Under the pieces are notes generated by a model, which ran no database searches, had not been told where the DNA came from, and worked only from the letters and a program-made list of their open reading frames with translations. Position numbers and translations under genes: made by a program. A stretch of 64,000 nt of DNA, taken from Zobellella endophytica (lineage in GTDB: Bacteria > Pseudomonadota > Gammaproteobacteria > Enterobacterales > Aeromonadaceae). Below are positions 31,170-40,022 of the stretch, one piece after another (the stretch's first letter is position 1; each line of letters starts with the position of its first letter). The stretch lies in contig NZ_PXYG01000001.1 in assembly GCF_003012775.1 (NCBI RefSeq), forward strand, positions 744,001 through 808,000, read 5' to 3'.

Positions 31170-32558
31170 ATGGCCCTGAAGCCTTACTTTGCCGAAACAT
31201 TTCATTTATTGAGGTTGTGCGGCCCCATACTGGTGGCTCAGATCGCCCAAACCACCATGAGTTTTGTCGATACCGTCATGGCCGGCCAGGTCAGCGCCAC
31301 CGATATGGCCGCGGTGGCGGTGGCCACCAGTTTCTGGCTGCCCATTATCCTGCTGGTGCAGGGGGTGGTGATGGCACTGACGCCTATCATATCGCAACTC
31401 AACGGGGCTCGTCGCCATGGCGAGGTCGCCGGTGCCGTACACCAGGGTTTCTGGCTGACCCTGCTGGTGACCCTGCCGGCCATGCTCGCCCTCTATTATT
31501 CGCCTCTGGCCCTGCACTGGATGGGGGTGGAGCCGGTGCTGGCCGAGAAAACCACCGGTTATCTGCACGGCATCCTTTGGGGTATGCCGGCCTATGCCTT
31601 TTACCAGGTGCTGCGCAACTTCAGCGAGGGACTGTCCCATACCCTGCCTACCATGGTGATCGGCTTTATCGGCCTGGGGGTCAACGTGCCGGCCAACTAT
31701 GCCCTGATCCACGGCAAGCTCGGGTTACCGGCGCTCGGCGGCGTGGGGTGTGGTTATGCTTCTGCCCTGGTGTTCTGGGCCATGCTGCTGGCCATGATCG
31801 TCTATACCCGGCGCTCTCCCCTGCTGCACCGGTTCCGCCTGTTCGCCCGGCTTGCCGCACCCGACTGGCGCCAGATCGGCCGCATTTTCCGCCTGGGTTT
31901 TCCCATCGCCATGGCCATCTTCTGCGAAGTCACCCTTTTCACCGTGGTGGCGCTGTTACTGGCGCCGCTGGGATCCGAGGTGGTGGCGGGGCACCAGATC
32001 GCCATCAACTTCTCCAGCATGATCTTCATGCTGCCCCTGAGCCTGGGCATGGCGCTGACCATCCGGGTCGGCCATCGGCTGGGGGAAGGGCAACCGAAGC
32101 AAGCGAAGGAGGCCAGCATCGCCGGCATCGCCTTCGGCTGTATCCTGGCGGTGTTCACCGCCCTGGCCACCCTGCTCGGACGGGAATGGATAGGCGCCAT
32201 TTATACCGACAACGCCGCCGTGCTGGAGCTCGCCGCCAGCCTGCTGTTGCTGGCGGCGCTGTATCAGATTTCCGACTCGGCCCAGGTCATCGCCGCCGCC
32301 GCGCTGCGCGGGTACAAGGATACCCAGATCATCTTCTATATCACCGTGGTGGCCTACTGGCTGTGCGGCCTGCCGATCGGCATCCTCCTCGGGCTGACCG
32401 ACTGGCTGGTCCCGGCCATGGGCCCTCACGGTTTTTGGATAGGTTTTCTGGTAGGCTTGTCCATAGCGGCATTGATGTTGATATGGCGGTTACGCATTAT
32501 TTATGAACGGGTGGAAAATCGCAGTCGGGCTGATCTCCCTCTGGTTGACGGCCTGTAG
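31170..32558 (+). CDS. mdtK: MATE family multidrug efflux protein
   Basis: A 462-residue inner-membrane transporter with 12 hydrophobic segments in two similar halves. The start (LRLCGPILVAQIAQTTMSFVDTVMAG) and FYQVLRNFSEGL are typical of the NorM/MdtK group, which exports cationic drugs in exchange for Na+ or H+. The gene is divergent from ribE. Its 3' end overlaps the next gene by 56 bases. Confidence 0.94.
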   Translation: MALKPYFAETFHLLRLCGPILVAQIAQTTMSFVDTVMAGQVSATDMAAVAVATSFWLPIILLVQGVVMALTPIISQLNGARRHGEVAGAVHQGFWLTLLVTLPAMLALYYSPLALHWMGVEPVLAEKTTGYLHGILWGMPAYAFYQVLRNFSEGLSHTLPTMVIGFIGLGVNVPANYALIHGKLGLPALGGVGCGYASALVFWAMLLAMIVYTRRSPLLHRFRLFARLAAPDWRQIGRIFRLGFPIAMAIFCEVTLFTVVALLLAPLGSEVVAGHQIAINFSSMIFMLPLSLGMALTIRVGHRLGEGQPKQAKEASIAGIAFGCILAVFTALATLLGREWIGAIYTDNAAVLELAASLLLLAALYQISDSAQVIAAAALRGYKDTQIIFYITVVAYWLCGLPIGILLGLTDWLVPAMGPHGFWIGFLVGLSIAALMLIWRLRIIYERVENRSRADLPLVDGL

Positions 32559-33537
32559 TCCACAGAGCGAGTTGGAACATCAGTTCCAGACCTACCTGGC
32601 CCGGGTGGCCAATGTACTGGAGGTGGCGCCTCCTACCCTCAGCAGCGCGCCCCCCCTACCCCCGCTGCCACCACAACGGGAGCTGCAACGGCAACACGAC
32701 CGGGTTACCGCCGGCCTGCTCGATACCCTGAAGCTGGGCGAGTGCCGTTTGCTGGGGCTGGTCGGTGAACACAACAGCCCGGTCGGTAAAAGCCAGAGCG
32801 CCGCAGCCCTGTTGCTTTATCACCTGCAATTTCAACAGGGCGTGCAGCAGTGCCTTGCCACCACCCAGGATCCGGCCCTGCTCGACTGGCTCGAACAGAT
32901 CCGGCGCCAGAAGGCCCGCCAGCTCCCGGGCCATCACTGGAACATGATGATCGCCGAGCCGGAAATCCGCTCGGCCCTGATGCCCCGGGCCCGTCCCCTC
33001 GGGCTGGATCAGCAACCGGGATACCATGAAACCCTGGCTGCCTTCGAGCTGTTTTACCGGCTGCAGCGCCTGGCGCAGGGTCGTCCGGAAGCCTCGCCGC
33101 TGCAGCCCAGGGAGTTGAACCAGGCCCTGAGCGGGCTCTATAACAATGATTACCTCGGCCGGCTGTTTTATTCCCTGCACGCCGCCGGCCATTACCTCAG
33201 CCAGAGTATCGGCTTCCTGCAACGACTCGAGCAGTTCGACTGCCACCCCAGACACAGGAGCAGTGCCGAGCGCCTGCGCAATGCCATGCAGCACTACTAT
33301 ATCGAGGCGATCCAGTCCTACTTCAGCCAGCTCGATCGCCAGTTCATCCGGCTGGCTCCCCTGCTGCAGCACACCCTGACACCCGGTTTCATCCAGCACC
33401 CTCCCCTCGCCGATTACCAGGCCCATTTTGCCCAGGGACTCGACAGCCGGGTTTATGCCCGCTATCGCTCGCTCACCCTCGAGCACGCCCGTTTGTGGCA
33501 GCAATTCCTGGCCCGGTGCGATATTTCGCCGACTTGA
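32503..33537 (+). CDS. DUF3080-like lipoprotein
   Basis: A 344-residue predicted lipoprotein: signal peptide with lipobox LTAC (Cys at about residue 18, followed by Ser, so outer membrane is likely). The pattern of helices, with ELEHQFQTYLARVANVL near the start and LPGHHWNMMIAEPEIRSAL in the middle, resembles DUF3080 proteins. No known function. The start lies 56 bases inside the MATE gene, an unusually long overlap, but the lipobox and codon pattern support this start. Confidence 0.8.
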   Translation: MNGWKIAVGLISLWLTACSPQSELEHQFQTYLARVANVLEVAPPTLSSAPPLPPLPPQRELQRQHDRVTAGLLDTLKLGECRLLGLVGEHNSPVGKSQSAAALLLYHLQFQQGVQQCLATTQDPALLDWLEQIRRQKARQLPGHHWNMMIAEPEIRSALMPRARPLGLDQQPGYHETLAAFELFYRLQRLAQGRPEASPLQPRELNQALSGLYNNDYLGRLFYSLHAAGHYLSQSIGFLQRLEQFDCHPRHRSSAERLRNAMQHYYIEAIQSYFSQLDRQFIRLAPLLQHTLTPGFIQHPPLADYQAHFAQGLDSRVYARYRSLTLEHARLWQQFLARCDISPT

Positions 33538-33577
33538 ACAATACTTCTCCAGGTGTTTGCCCGGCAAGAAAAAACGC

Positions 33578-33606
33578 TTGCCCCTGCCCAAGGCCTTGGC
33601 TAGTAT
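33578..33606 (+). promoter_or_regulatory. Promoter of the tRNA-Val cluster
   Basis: TTGCCC (33578-33583) and TAGTAT (33601-33606) with a 17-bp spacer, followed by a GC-rich discriminator (GCAGCGCC) as in stringently controlled stable-RNA promoters. Confidence 0.6.
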
Positions 33607-33628
33607 ACGCAGCGCCTGACAGCAGCAT

Positions 33629-33705
33629 GCGTTCTTAGCTCAGTTGGTTAGAGCACCACCTTGACATGGTGGGGGTCGGTGGTTCGAATCCACTAGAACG
33701 CACCA
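33629..33705 (+). tRNA. tRNA-Val (GAC)
   Basis: 77 bases including an encoded CCA. Acceptor stem GCGTTCT / AGAACGC, D arm, anticodon stem CACCT / GGTG with anticodon GAC, and the TTCGAATCC T loop. First of three tandem valine tRNAs; it differs from the other two in the acceptor and anticodon stems. Confidence 0.97.
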
Positions 33706-33711
33706 GATTTT

Positions 33712-33788
33712 GCGTCCTTAGCTCAGTTGGTTAGAGCACTACCTTGACATGGTAGGGGTCGGTGGTTCGAGTCCACTAGGACGCACCA
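33712..33788 (+). tRNA. tRNA-Val (GAC)
   Basis: 77 bases with encoded CCA. Acceptor GCGTCCT / AGGACGC, anticodon GAC, T loop TTCGAGTCC. It follows the first copy after six bases and is identical to the third copy. Confidence 0.97.
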
Positions 33789-33826
33789 GTTAGCGGTGAT
33801 GGCAACACCTCAACATGCCAGATTTT

Positions 33827-33903
33827 GCGTCCTTAGCTCAGTTGGTTAGAGCACTACCTTGACATGGTAGGGGTCGGTGGTTCGAGTCCACTAGGACGCA
33901 CCA
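33827..33903 (+). tRNA. tRNA-Val (GAC)
   Basis: Identical to the copy at 33712-33788, 38 bases further on. Both are preceded by CCAGATTTT, which suggests a recent tandem duplication. Confidence 0.97.
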
Positions 33904-33909
33904 AATCAG

Positions 33910-33943
33910 AAAAAGCGTACCCTCTGTGGTGCGCTTTTTTTTT
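33910..33943 (+). terminator. Terminator after the tRNA-Val cluster
   Basis: AAAAGCGTACC-CTCTGT-GGTGCGCTTTTTTTTT: a stem with one G-T pair and a long T-run, seven bases after the last CCA. Confidence 0.85.
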
Positions 33944-34142
33944 GTTGGTGTCCCTGTGCGGCCGTTCTTCCTCCTCCCAATGGCTCATGCCCCGGCAGCG
34001 GATACACCATCGTCATGTCGAGCCATATCAAACTGAACATTGATGCATCGTGATTTTTAAACCTTAACACTTTAGCCACACTGTCTTCGCCACCGGCACT
34101 CTCCGATCACCCGGAATGAGTGCCTTACGACTGACGGAGAGA

Positions 34143-35468
34143 ATGATGAATCATCAGAATTTGGCCGCGCACTGGATGCCTTTCACCCCGAACAAGGGCT
34201 TCAAGGCCCAGCCCCGCATGCTGACCGGCGCCAAAGGCATGTACTGGACCACCGACGACCGACGCCAGGTCCTGGACATGACCGCCGGCCTGTGGTGCTG
34301 TAACGCCGGCCATGGTCATCCTCATATTGCCGAAGCGATAGCGAAGCAGGCCCGCACCCTGGATTATGCTCCCTGTTTCGGCTTCGGCCACCCCCTGTCG
34401 TTCGAGCTGTCGGAACGACTGGCGGCACTGGCCCCGGGCAACCTGAACAAGGTGTTCTATACCAACTCAGGCTCGGAGTCCGTCGAAACGGCCCTGAAGA
34501 TGGCCCTGGCATACCATCACGCCCGTGGGCAGGCCGGCAGGCAGCTGTTTATCGGCCGGGAACGCGGCTACCACGGGGTCAACTTCGGGGGCATCGCCGT
34601 CGGGGGGATTACCAACAACTACAAGGCATTCGGGCAGTGGCTGCCCACCGATCACCTGTCCCATACCCAGGATCTCGCGCACAACGCCTTCTCCTGCGGC
34701 CTGCCGTTACACTGCGGGGTGGAAAAGGCCAACGAGCTGGAGCGGCTGATCAAACTGCACGATGCCAGCCGGATTGCGGCGGTGATCATCGAACCCATCA
34801 GCGGGGCCGGCGGCGTGTTGCCACCACCGGTCGGCTATCTCAAGCGCATCCGGGAAATCTGTGACCAACACGATATCCTGCTGATCTTCGACGAAGTCAT
34901 CTGCGGCTTTGGCCGTACCGGCAATGTCTTCGCCAGCCAGACCTTCGAGGTGCTCCCGGACATCATGACCACCGCCAAGGGCCTGACCAATGGTACCGCG
35001 CCGATGGGCGCCGTGTTTGCCGGCGATCATGTTTACGATGCGGTGGTAAACGAGGGCGGCGCGGGTGTCGAATTTTTCCATGGCTACACCTACTCGGCCC
35101 ATCCGCTGGCCTGCGCCGCCGCCATGGCCACCCTGGATGTGTATGAACAGGGGGGACTGTTCCGCCGGGGTGAGGCGGGGTGCGACATCGCCGCCTATTT
35201 CGAACAGGGTCTGCACAGCCTGAAAGGGCTGCCCGGGGTGATCGACATTCGCAACTACTCGCTGATTGCCGCCGTCGAGTTCGAGCCCATCGCCGGCAAG
35301 CCGGGGGCCACCGGCGCCCAGATCCAGGGCAGTGCCTGGGATCAAGGCATGATGTTGCGTTCGCTGGGGGACGCTATCGCCATGTCGCCTCCCCTTATCA
35401 TCGAAAAACACCATGTTGACCAAACGGTTGGCATACTTGAAAAGAGCATCAGGCAGCTGTTTGGCTAA
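34143..35468 (+). CDS. Omega-amino acid:pyruvate aminotransferase (class III)
   Basis: A 441-residue PLP enzyme. The segment NLAAHWMPFTPNKGF at the start is typical of the beta-alanine/omega-amino acid--pyruvate group; the PLP lysine is Lys279 in TTAKGLTNG, with FDEVICGFGRTG and YTNSGSESVETALKMA also present. Likely reaction: transfer of an amino group from a terminal amine or beta-alanine to pyruvate. Start 34143 follows GGAGAGA; ATG 34116 is possible but has no ribosome binding site. The native terminator has been separated from the stop codon by an insertion sequence. Confidence 0.88.
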   Translation: MMNHQNLAAHWMPFTPNKGFKAQPRMLTGAKGMYWTTDDRRQVLDMTAGLWCCNAGHGHPHIAEAIAKQARTLDYAPCFGFGHPLSFELSERLAALAPGNLNKVFYTNSGSESVETALKMALAYHHARGQAGRQLFIGRERGYHGVNFGGIAVGGITNNYKAFGQWLPTDHLSHTQDLAHNAFSCGLPLHCGVEKANELERLIKLHDASRIAAVIIEPISGAGGVLPPPVGYLKRIREICDQHDILLIFDEVICGFGRTGNVFASQTFEVLPDIMTTAKGLTNGTAPMGAVFAGDHVYDAVVNEGGAGVEFFHGYTYSAHPLACAAAMATLDVYEQGGLFRRGEAGCDIAAYFEQGLHSLKGLPGVIDIRNYSLIAAVEFEPIAGKPGATGAQIQGSAWDQGMMLRSLGDAIAMSPPLIIEKHHVDQTVGILEKSIRQLFG

Positions 35469-35474
35469 AAAAAG
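35467..35474. repeat. Left target-site duplication of the IS (AAAAAAAG)
   Basis: Eight bases identical to 36737-36744. They include the last two bases of the aminotransferase stop codon. Confidence 0.8.
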
Positions 35475-36736
35475 GGTTCATCGCACTTTACCGGGGAACG
35501 CCGCCTTGATTTTCAGGAAGAAGTACTCGGTATCCTTGAACCCATAGGCCATGCGCTTGATGACTTTGATACGATTGTTCACGCCTTCCAGTTGACTGGT
35601 ATGCATCGGGAAGCGTGAACTGGCCAGGATGCCCCGAAGGTAACGTTTGAGGTTTCTGGCAAAGCGTTGTAACGGGGCCAGACCGCTTTCACGGGCGAGA
35701 CGCTGCCAGGCTCGCCAGCGTTTCCATCCCTCCCGGATACTGGGGGCATATCAGATGTCCTTCAGCGCATCTTTCAGTACATAAACGGTTGCCAGCGGCT
35801 GATTGGCATCAAGCAGTTCCTGCAGCCTGACCGCCTGCTCCTCTTTCAGATTGGCTTTATTACGCAGCAGTAACCAACGGCTCTGTTTGACTACCTTTCT
35901 GGCTGGCTTGTCGTGTTTCAATGCATTAGCCTGGTCGACCCGGATACGGTCGATAACGTCGCGCCCGAAGCGGGCAACCACATGGAACAGGTCATACACC
36001 ACCTCGGCCTGCGGGCAGTGTTGCTTCACTTCGAGGTCGAAGGCCGTATTCATGTCCATGGCCACCGCCTCTATCTTCTTGCAGTGCTCACCCAGCAAGC
36101 TCAAAGAAGGGCCGGATCGACAGGCGACGATTAGAGACTTTTAGCAGTACTGTCGACAGTGCAACGCGAACTCATCCATGACCAGACGGCGCACATCACC
36201 TGGCTCAAAGGCACCGAACTGCTGCTGGAGACGCTGCTTATCAATCGTTTTAATCGTATGCCAGTGTAAGCCGGTCAGTCGGCTGACATGACTGATGGGC
36301 ATCAGTGCCAGCAGGGCTTCGACCCAGGCCTGGAGCCGGTGAGTCATGCGAGAAGAGGTTGGCAGCCAGTCAATGGCTTCCGTCACGCAGCCACATCGCA
36401 AGCAATCGGCCCGTCGAACAGGAAGGCGCAGCAAAATACGCTTGTCCAATAGGTCACGATCACGAACCTGACGTATCCGACGATCGTGTATCAGGGGGGC
36501 ATCTTGATGGCAGCGGCCGCATCGGGGTAGCAGATTGGGCTTGGGTGTCAGCTCGATAGTGAGCGTATCAGGAGTGGACTCGAGGCAGGAGATAACGTCA
36601 TAGCCTCGCCAAAAAGAGTAAAAATCAATAATATCCATGGTGACAGCAGAGTGGCGGTGCGGGTTTGTTTGGCGACGACCAATGTACCGTTTCTCTGTCT
36701 GTCAATCTTCACTTCCCCACGACTCCGCGAAGAACC
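35475..36736 (-). mobile_element. Degenerate ISL3-family insertion sequence
   Basis: 1262 bp bounded by imperfect inverted repeats: left end GGTTCATCGCACTTTACCGG (35475 on) and right end, read inward, GGTTCTTCGCGGAGTCGTGG (36736 down), with about 16 of 24 positions equal including GGTTC-TCGC and GGGGAA. It is flanked by an 8-bp duplication AAAAAAAG, the size usual for ISL3. It carries a single decayed transposase on the minus strand. The insertion split an aminotransferase terminator: joining the flanks restores stop codon, A-run and hairpin. The element can no longer move by itself, but the intact ends could be mobilised in trans. Confidence 0.88.
35478..36638 (-). pseudogene. ISL3-family transposase, inactivated
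   Basis: The N-terminal half (36638-36141) has the Cys-rich zinc-binding domain (CGRCH, CLRCG), the helix-turn-helix region and MDEFALH, the first catalytic segment. Then the frame breaks: roughly 20-30 residues expected between MDEFALH and IRPFF are missing, one extra T near 36100 shifts FFEL-LGEHCKK, and the middle part (EAVAMDMNTAFDLEVKQ, DLFHV) continues to a TGA at 35751-35753 where the family has Trp (LKDI-W-YAP). The C-terminal part, with QLEGVNNRIKVIKRMAYGF, runs to 35478. At least three lesions, so a dead gene. Confidence 0.88.
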
Positions 36737-36769
36737 AAAAAAAGGGGCTACTAAGTAGCCCCTTTTTTT
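36737..36769. terminator. Terminator split from the aminotransferase gene
   Basis: AAAAAAAGGGGCTAC-TAA-GTAGCCCCTTTTTTT: a near-perfect bidirectional hairpin. Its A-run is the right copy of the IS target duplication. It still serves azoR from the other side. Confidence 0.88.
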
Positions 36770-36788
36770 GTATGTTGGCATAAAATAT

Positions 36789-37376
36789 TCAGGCAACCAG
36801 AGCATCAAGCGATGTGCGTGCTTTCCTGATCCCCGACTGCTGCGCCTCTTCCCCCATGTTCAGGGCCTCGGCATAGACGAACTCTACCTCGGTGATGCCG
36901 ATAAAACCCAGCACGGTACGCAGGTAAGGGGTGATCAAATCGGTCGGGCTGTCTTTGTGCATGCCCCCGCGGGTGGTCACCACCACCGCTTTCTTGCCTT
37001 TTACCAGGCCTTCCGGCCCTTGCTCGGTATAGCGGAAGGTGACCCCGGCACGACACACCAGATCGATCCAAACCTTGAGTTGCACCGGAATATGAAAATT
37101 GTACATGGGGGCGGCGATCACCAGGGTGTCCGCCGCCTGCAGCTCGGCGACCAGTTGGTTGGACAGCGCCAGCATCGCCTGCTGCTGCGCATCCAGGTTG
37201 TCACCGCCACGCAGTGCGGTGGCTCCGGCCCCATCCAGCATCGGCAACGGTTCGGCGGCCAGATCACGGATCTGTACCTGACCGGTATCGACCTGTTCAA
37301 TCATGTAATCAATCAGTTTTGCTGATTGCGAGTATTCACCCAAAATACTGGATTTCAGTACGAGTGTTGTTGCCAT
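36789..37376 (-). CDS. azoR: FMN-dependent NADH-azoreductase
   Basis: A 195-residue flavodoxin-fold enzyme that reduces quinones and azo compounds with [19 protein letters not shown] at the N-terminus, [19 protein letters not shown] for FMN binding and TTRGGMH are the family motifs. ATG 37376 is eight bases behind GGGAG; a longer frame to 37397 is not supported. It likely helps against quinone or thiol stress. Upstream is a 700-bp region with a perfect TTACGT-TT-ACGTAA palindrome. Confidence 0.94.
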   Translation of the reverse strand: MATTLVLKSSILGEYSQSAKLIDYMIEQVDTGQVQIRDLAAEPLPMLDGAGATALRGGDNLDAQQQAMLALSNQLVAELQAADTLVIAAPMYNFHIPVQLKVWIDLVCRAGVTFRYTEQGPEGLVKGKKAVVVTTRGGMHKDSPTDLITPYLRTVLGFIGITEVEFVYAEALNMGEEAQQSGIRKARTSLDALVA

Positions 37377-37544
37377 CGGTTTACTCCCATTTCTCAAAAT
37401 TTAGCGCAGCACTTACATGTTGATGTCACAAAAGGCCGCTACCTTCAGCCTGTGAACTCACTCTAAGCCAAGGCAAATACAAGAGAAATCGGAAATTAAA
37501 GCATAATTTAGTCAAAAAATTTGAATGATGGATTGTACGAAATC

Positions 37545-37558
37545 TTACGTTTACGTAA
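37545..37558. promoter_or_regulatory. Palindromic operator candidate TTACGT-TT-ACGTAA
   Basis: A perfect 6-2-6 inverted repeat 170 bp upstream of azoR. A related inverted pair, GTCAACGTAAA (37736-37746) and TTTACGTTGAC (37789-37799), lies further on. Such TTACGT/ACGTAA half-sites resemble MerR- or TetR-type operators; the protein is unknown. Confidence 0.4.
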
Positions 37559-37585
37559 ATGAAATATCAGGGTTGTGGTTTTGTT

Positions 37586-37705
37586 ACCAAAAAGAAAACC
37601 CTCGCAAGCGAGGGTCAAACAAACGGAAACGTGCTTAAACAGAGCTACGCATCATACCTAACAAGTTGCTTGATCAGGCTGGAGCAATTGGCTAGACCTT
37701 GATGC
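37586..37705 (-). ncRNA. Putative small RNA, about 120 nt
   Basis: On the minus strand a well-formed promoter is followed by about 120 bases without a credible ORF and by a Rho-independent terminator: ACCCTCGC-TT-GCGAGGGT (37598-37615) then TTTTCTTTTTGG. No gene lies upstream to be terminated by it, so an independent short transcript is likely. It does not look like RyhB, Spot 42, GcvB, FnrS or 6S by eye. It sits between azoR and prkA in a 700-bp gap. The 5' end is estimated from the promoter. Confidence 0.5.
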
Positions 37706-37711
37706 CCCTCC

Positions 37712-37740
37712 AATCTAACTGCGGCCATATGTGAAGTCAA
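37712..37740 (-). promoter_or_regulatory. Sigma-70 promoter of the putative small RNA
   Basis: On the minus strand TTGACT (37740-37735), a 17-bp spacer, and TAGATT (37717-37712). The -35 hexamer overlaps the inverted repeat arm GTCAACGTAAA, so a repressor or activator could act there. Confidence 0.5.
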
Positions 37741-38077
37741 CGTAAAAAAATCACAAATCGTTTAACTGAACAGCAAACCATCACCATGTTTACGTTGACG
37801 TTAAGGATGGAAGCCATCGCTAGGTGTTCACCCTCCCCATCCCGGCACCAAGCTGAAGATTGTCGTTTGATACCGATGACGGATTCATCCCGAACAGAGA
37901 CTCAAACGAGAAATAAGATAAATGCGAGCCTCCCCACAAAATCTTTGTCTTTTCCGAACCTTACACAAGCACAATGACAAAATCAGGACTAGTCTTATCG
38001 GTAAAGGACTGAAAGTTGTGTGCGCAAGGCTCTGTCTAACATGGTGTACGAGCCTGGATTTGATAGGGGACTGAACT

Positions 38078-40000
38078 ATGGGAATTTTCGAGCATTACCA
38101 AACGCGCTATGAAAAGGCCAAGGAAGAAGAGTACAGCCTGCAGGAATTCCTAGACATGTGCCGGGAAGACAAAGCCTGCTACGCTTCTGCTTCAGAGCGT
38201 CTGCTGATGGCCATCGGCGAGCCGGAAATGATTGATACGGCTCAGGTACCCAGATACAGCCGGCTGTTTTCCAACCGGGTCATCGCCCGCTATCCGGCGT
38301 TTGCTGAATTTTACGGCATGGAAGAAAGCATCGAGCAGATAGTGTCCTATCTCAAGCATGCCGCCCAGGGCCTGGAAGAGAAGAAACAAATCCTTTATCT
38401 GCTCGGCCCCGTGGGTGGCGGTAAGTCGTCCCTGGCCGAGTGCCTCAAGTCACTGATGCAGAAGGTACCCATTTACCGGCTCAAGGGTTCACCGGTCAAT
38501 GATCATCCTTTCTGCCTGTTTGAGATGGAAGAGGATGGTCCCATACTGGAGCAGGAATACGGTATTCCCCGTCGTTACCTGAGGCCCATCATGTCGCCCT
38601 GGGCGGTCAAACGTCTGCACGATTACGGTGGCGACATCACCCGTTTCCGGGTCGAAAAGGTCTTTCCCTCCGTTCTCGATCAAATTGCTATCGCCAAGAC
38701 CGAACCCGGCGATGACAACAATCAGGACATCTCTTCCCTGGTCGGCAAGGTGGATATCCGCAAGCTCGAACACTATGCCCAGGACGATGCCGACGCCTAT
38801 TCCTACTCCGGCGCCCTGTGCAAGGCTAATCAGGGCATGATGGAGTTCGTGGAAATGTTCAAGGCGCCCATCAAGGTGCTGCACCCCCTGCTCACCGCCA
38901 CCCAGGAAGGCAACTACAACGGCACCGAAGGCCTGTCCGCCCTGCCCTTTGAAGGCATTATCCTGGCTCACTCCAACGAATCGGAATGGCAGCACTTCAA
39001 GCACAACAAGAACAACGAAGCCTTCCTCGATCGGGTCTATATCGTCAAGGTACCTTACTGCCTGCGGGTAAATGAGGAAGTGGAAATCTACAAGAAGCTG
39101 CTGACCAACAGTGAATTGTCCCAGGCCAAATGCGCCCCGGGCACCTTGGAAACCCTGGGCCAGTTCACCGTGCTTTCACGGCTGAAAGAGCCGGAAAACT
39201 CCAGTATCTATTCCAAGATGCGGGTCTACGACGGCGAAAGCCTGAAAGATACGGATCCCAAGGCCAAGTCCTACCAGGAATACCGGGATTACGCGGGAGT
39301 CGATGAAGGCATGAACGGTCTTTCCACCCGTTTCGCGTTCAAGATCCTGTCCCGGGTGTTCAACTTCGATCATGCCGAAGTCGCGGCCAATCCGGTACAC
39401 CTATTCTACGTACTGGAGCAGCAGATCGAACGGGAGCAGTTCCCGCAGGATGTCCACGACCGCTACCTGGAATTCATCAAAGGTTACCTTATCCCCAAAT
39501 ACGTGGAATTCATCGGCAAGGAAATTCAGACCGCCTACCTGGAGTCCTACTCCGAATACGGTCAAAACATCTTCGACCGCTACGTCACCTATGCCGATTT
39601 CTGGATTCAGGATCAGGAATACCGGGATCCGGAAACCGGTCAGCTGTTTGACCGCTCGGCGCTGAACGCCGAACTGGAAAAAATCGAAAAACCGGCCGGG
39701 ATCAGCAACCCGAAGGATTTCCGCAACGAAATCGTCAATTTCGTGCTGCGCGCCCGGGCCAACAATGCCGGTAAAAACCCCAACTGGACCAGCTACGAGA
39801 AGCTGCGCACCGTCATCGAGAAGAAAATGTTCTCGAATACCGAAGAGCTGTTGCCGGTTATCTCGTTCAACGCCAAGACCAGTGCCGACGAGCAGAAGAA
39901 ACACGACGACTTTGTCGCCCGTATGATGGAAAAAGGCTACACCCGCAAACAGGTCCGGCTGCTGTCCGAGTGGTACCTGAGGGTGCGTAAGTCAACCTGA
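38078..40000 (+). CDS. prkA: PrkA family serine protein kinase
   Basis: A 640-residue AAA+/kinase-like protein (YeaG in E. coli). The Walker A motif GPVGGGKSS begins at residue 110; an N-terminal AAA-type part is followed by a C-terminal PrkA domain. It acts in starvation and stress responses and is usually co-expressed with yeaH and ycgB, which follow here in the same direction (gaps of 22 and 7 bases). Start ATG 38078 is preceded by AGGGGA. In E. coli the operon depends on RpoS; no clear RpoS element was pinned down here. Confidence 0.95.
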   Translation: MGIFEHYQTRYEKAKEEEYSLQEFLDMCREDKACYASASERLLMAIGEPEMIDTAQVPRYSRLFSNRVIARYPAFAEFYGMEESIEQIVSYLKHAAQGLEEKKQILYLLGPVGGGKSSLAECLKSLMQKVPIYRLKGSPVNDHPFCLFEMEEDGPILEQEYGIPRRYLRPIMSPWAVKRLHDYGGDITRFRVEKVFPSVLDQIAIAKTEPGDDNNQDISSLVGKVDIRKLEHYAQDDADAYSYSGALCKANQGMMEFVEMFKAPIKVLHPLLTATQEGNYNGTEGLSALPFEGIILAHSNESEWQHFKHNKNNEAFLDRVYIVKVPYCLRVNEEVEIYKKLLTNSELSQAKCAPGTLETLGQFTVLSRLKEPENSSIYSKMRVYDGESLKDTDPKAKSYQEYRDYAGVDEGMNGLSTRFAFKILSRVFNFDHAEVAANPVHLFYVLEQQIEREQFPQDVHDRYLEFIKGYLIPKYVEFIGKEIQTAYLESYSEYGQNIFDRYVTYADFWIQDQEYRDPETGQLFDRSALNAELEKIEKPAGISNPKDFRNEIVNFVLRARANNAGKNPNWTSYEKLRTVIEKKMFSNTEELLPVISFNAKTSADEQKKHDDFVARMMEKGYTRKQVRLLSEWYLRVRKST

Positions 40001-40022
40001 TCCAGGAAGCTGGGGGAAGTTT

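Noticed and set aside
30385..36783. 15-bp repeat TGTATGTTGGCATAA at 30385 and 36769
   Set aside because: A 15-bp identity is expected by chance once or twice in 64 kb; both are next to 3' ends of minus-strand genes but nothing else is shared.
37786..37977. 63-codon frame upstream of prkA
   Set aside because: No ribosome binding site, low-complexity Ser/Thr-rich product, overlaps operator-like repeats.
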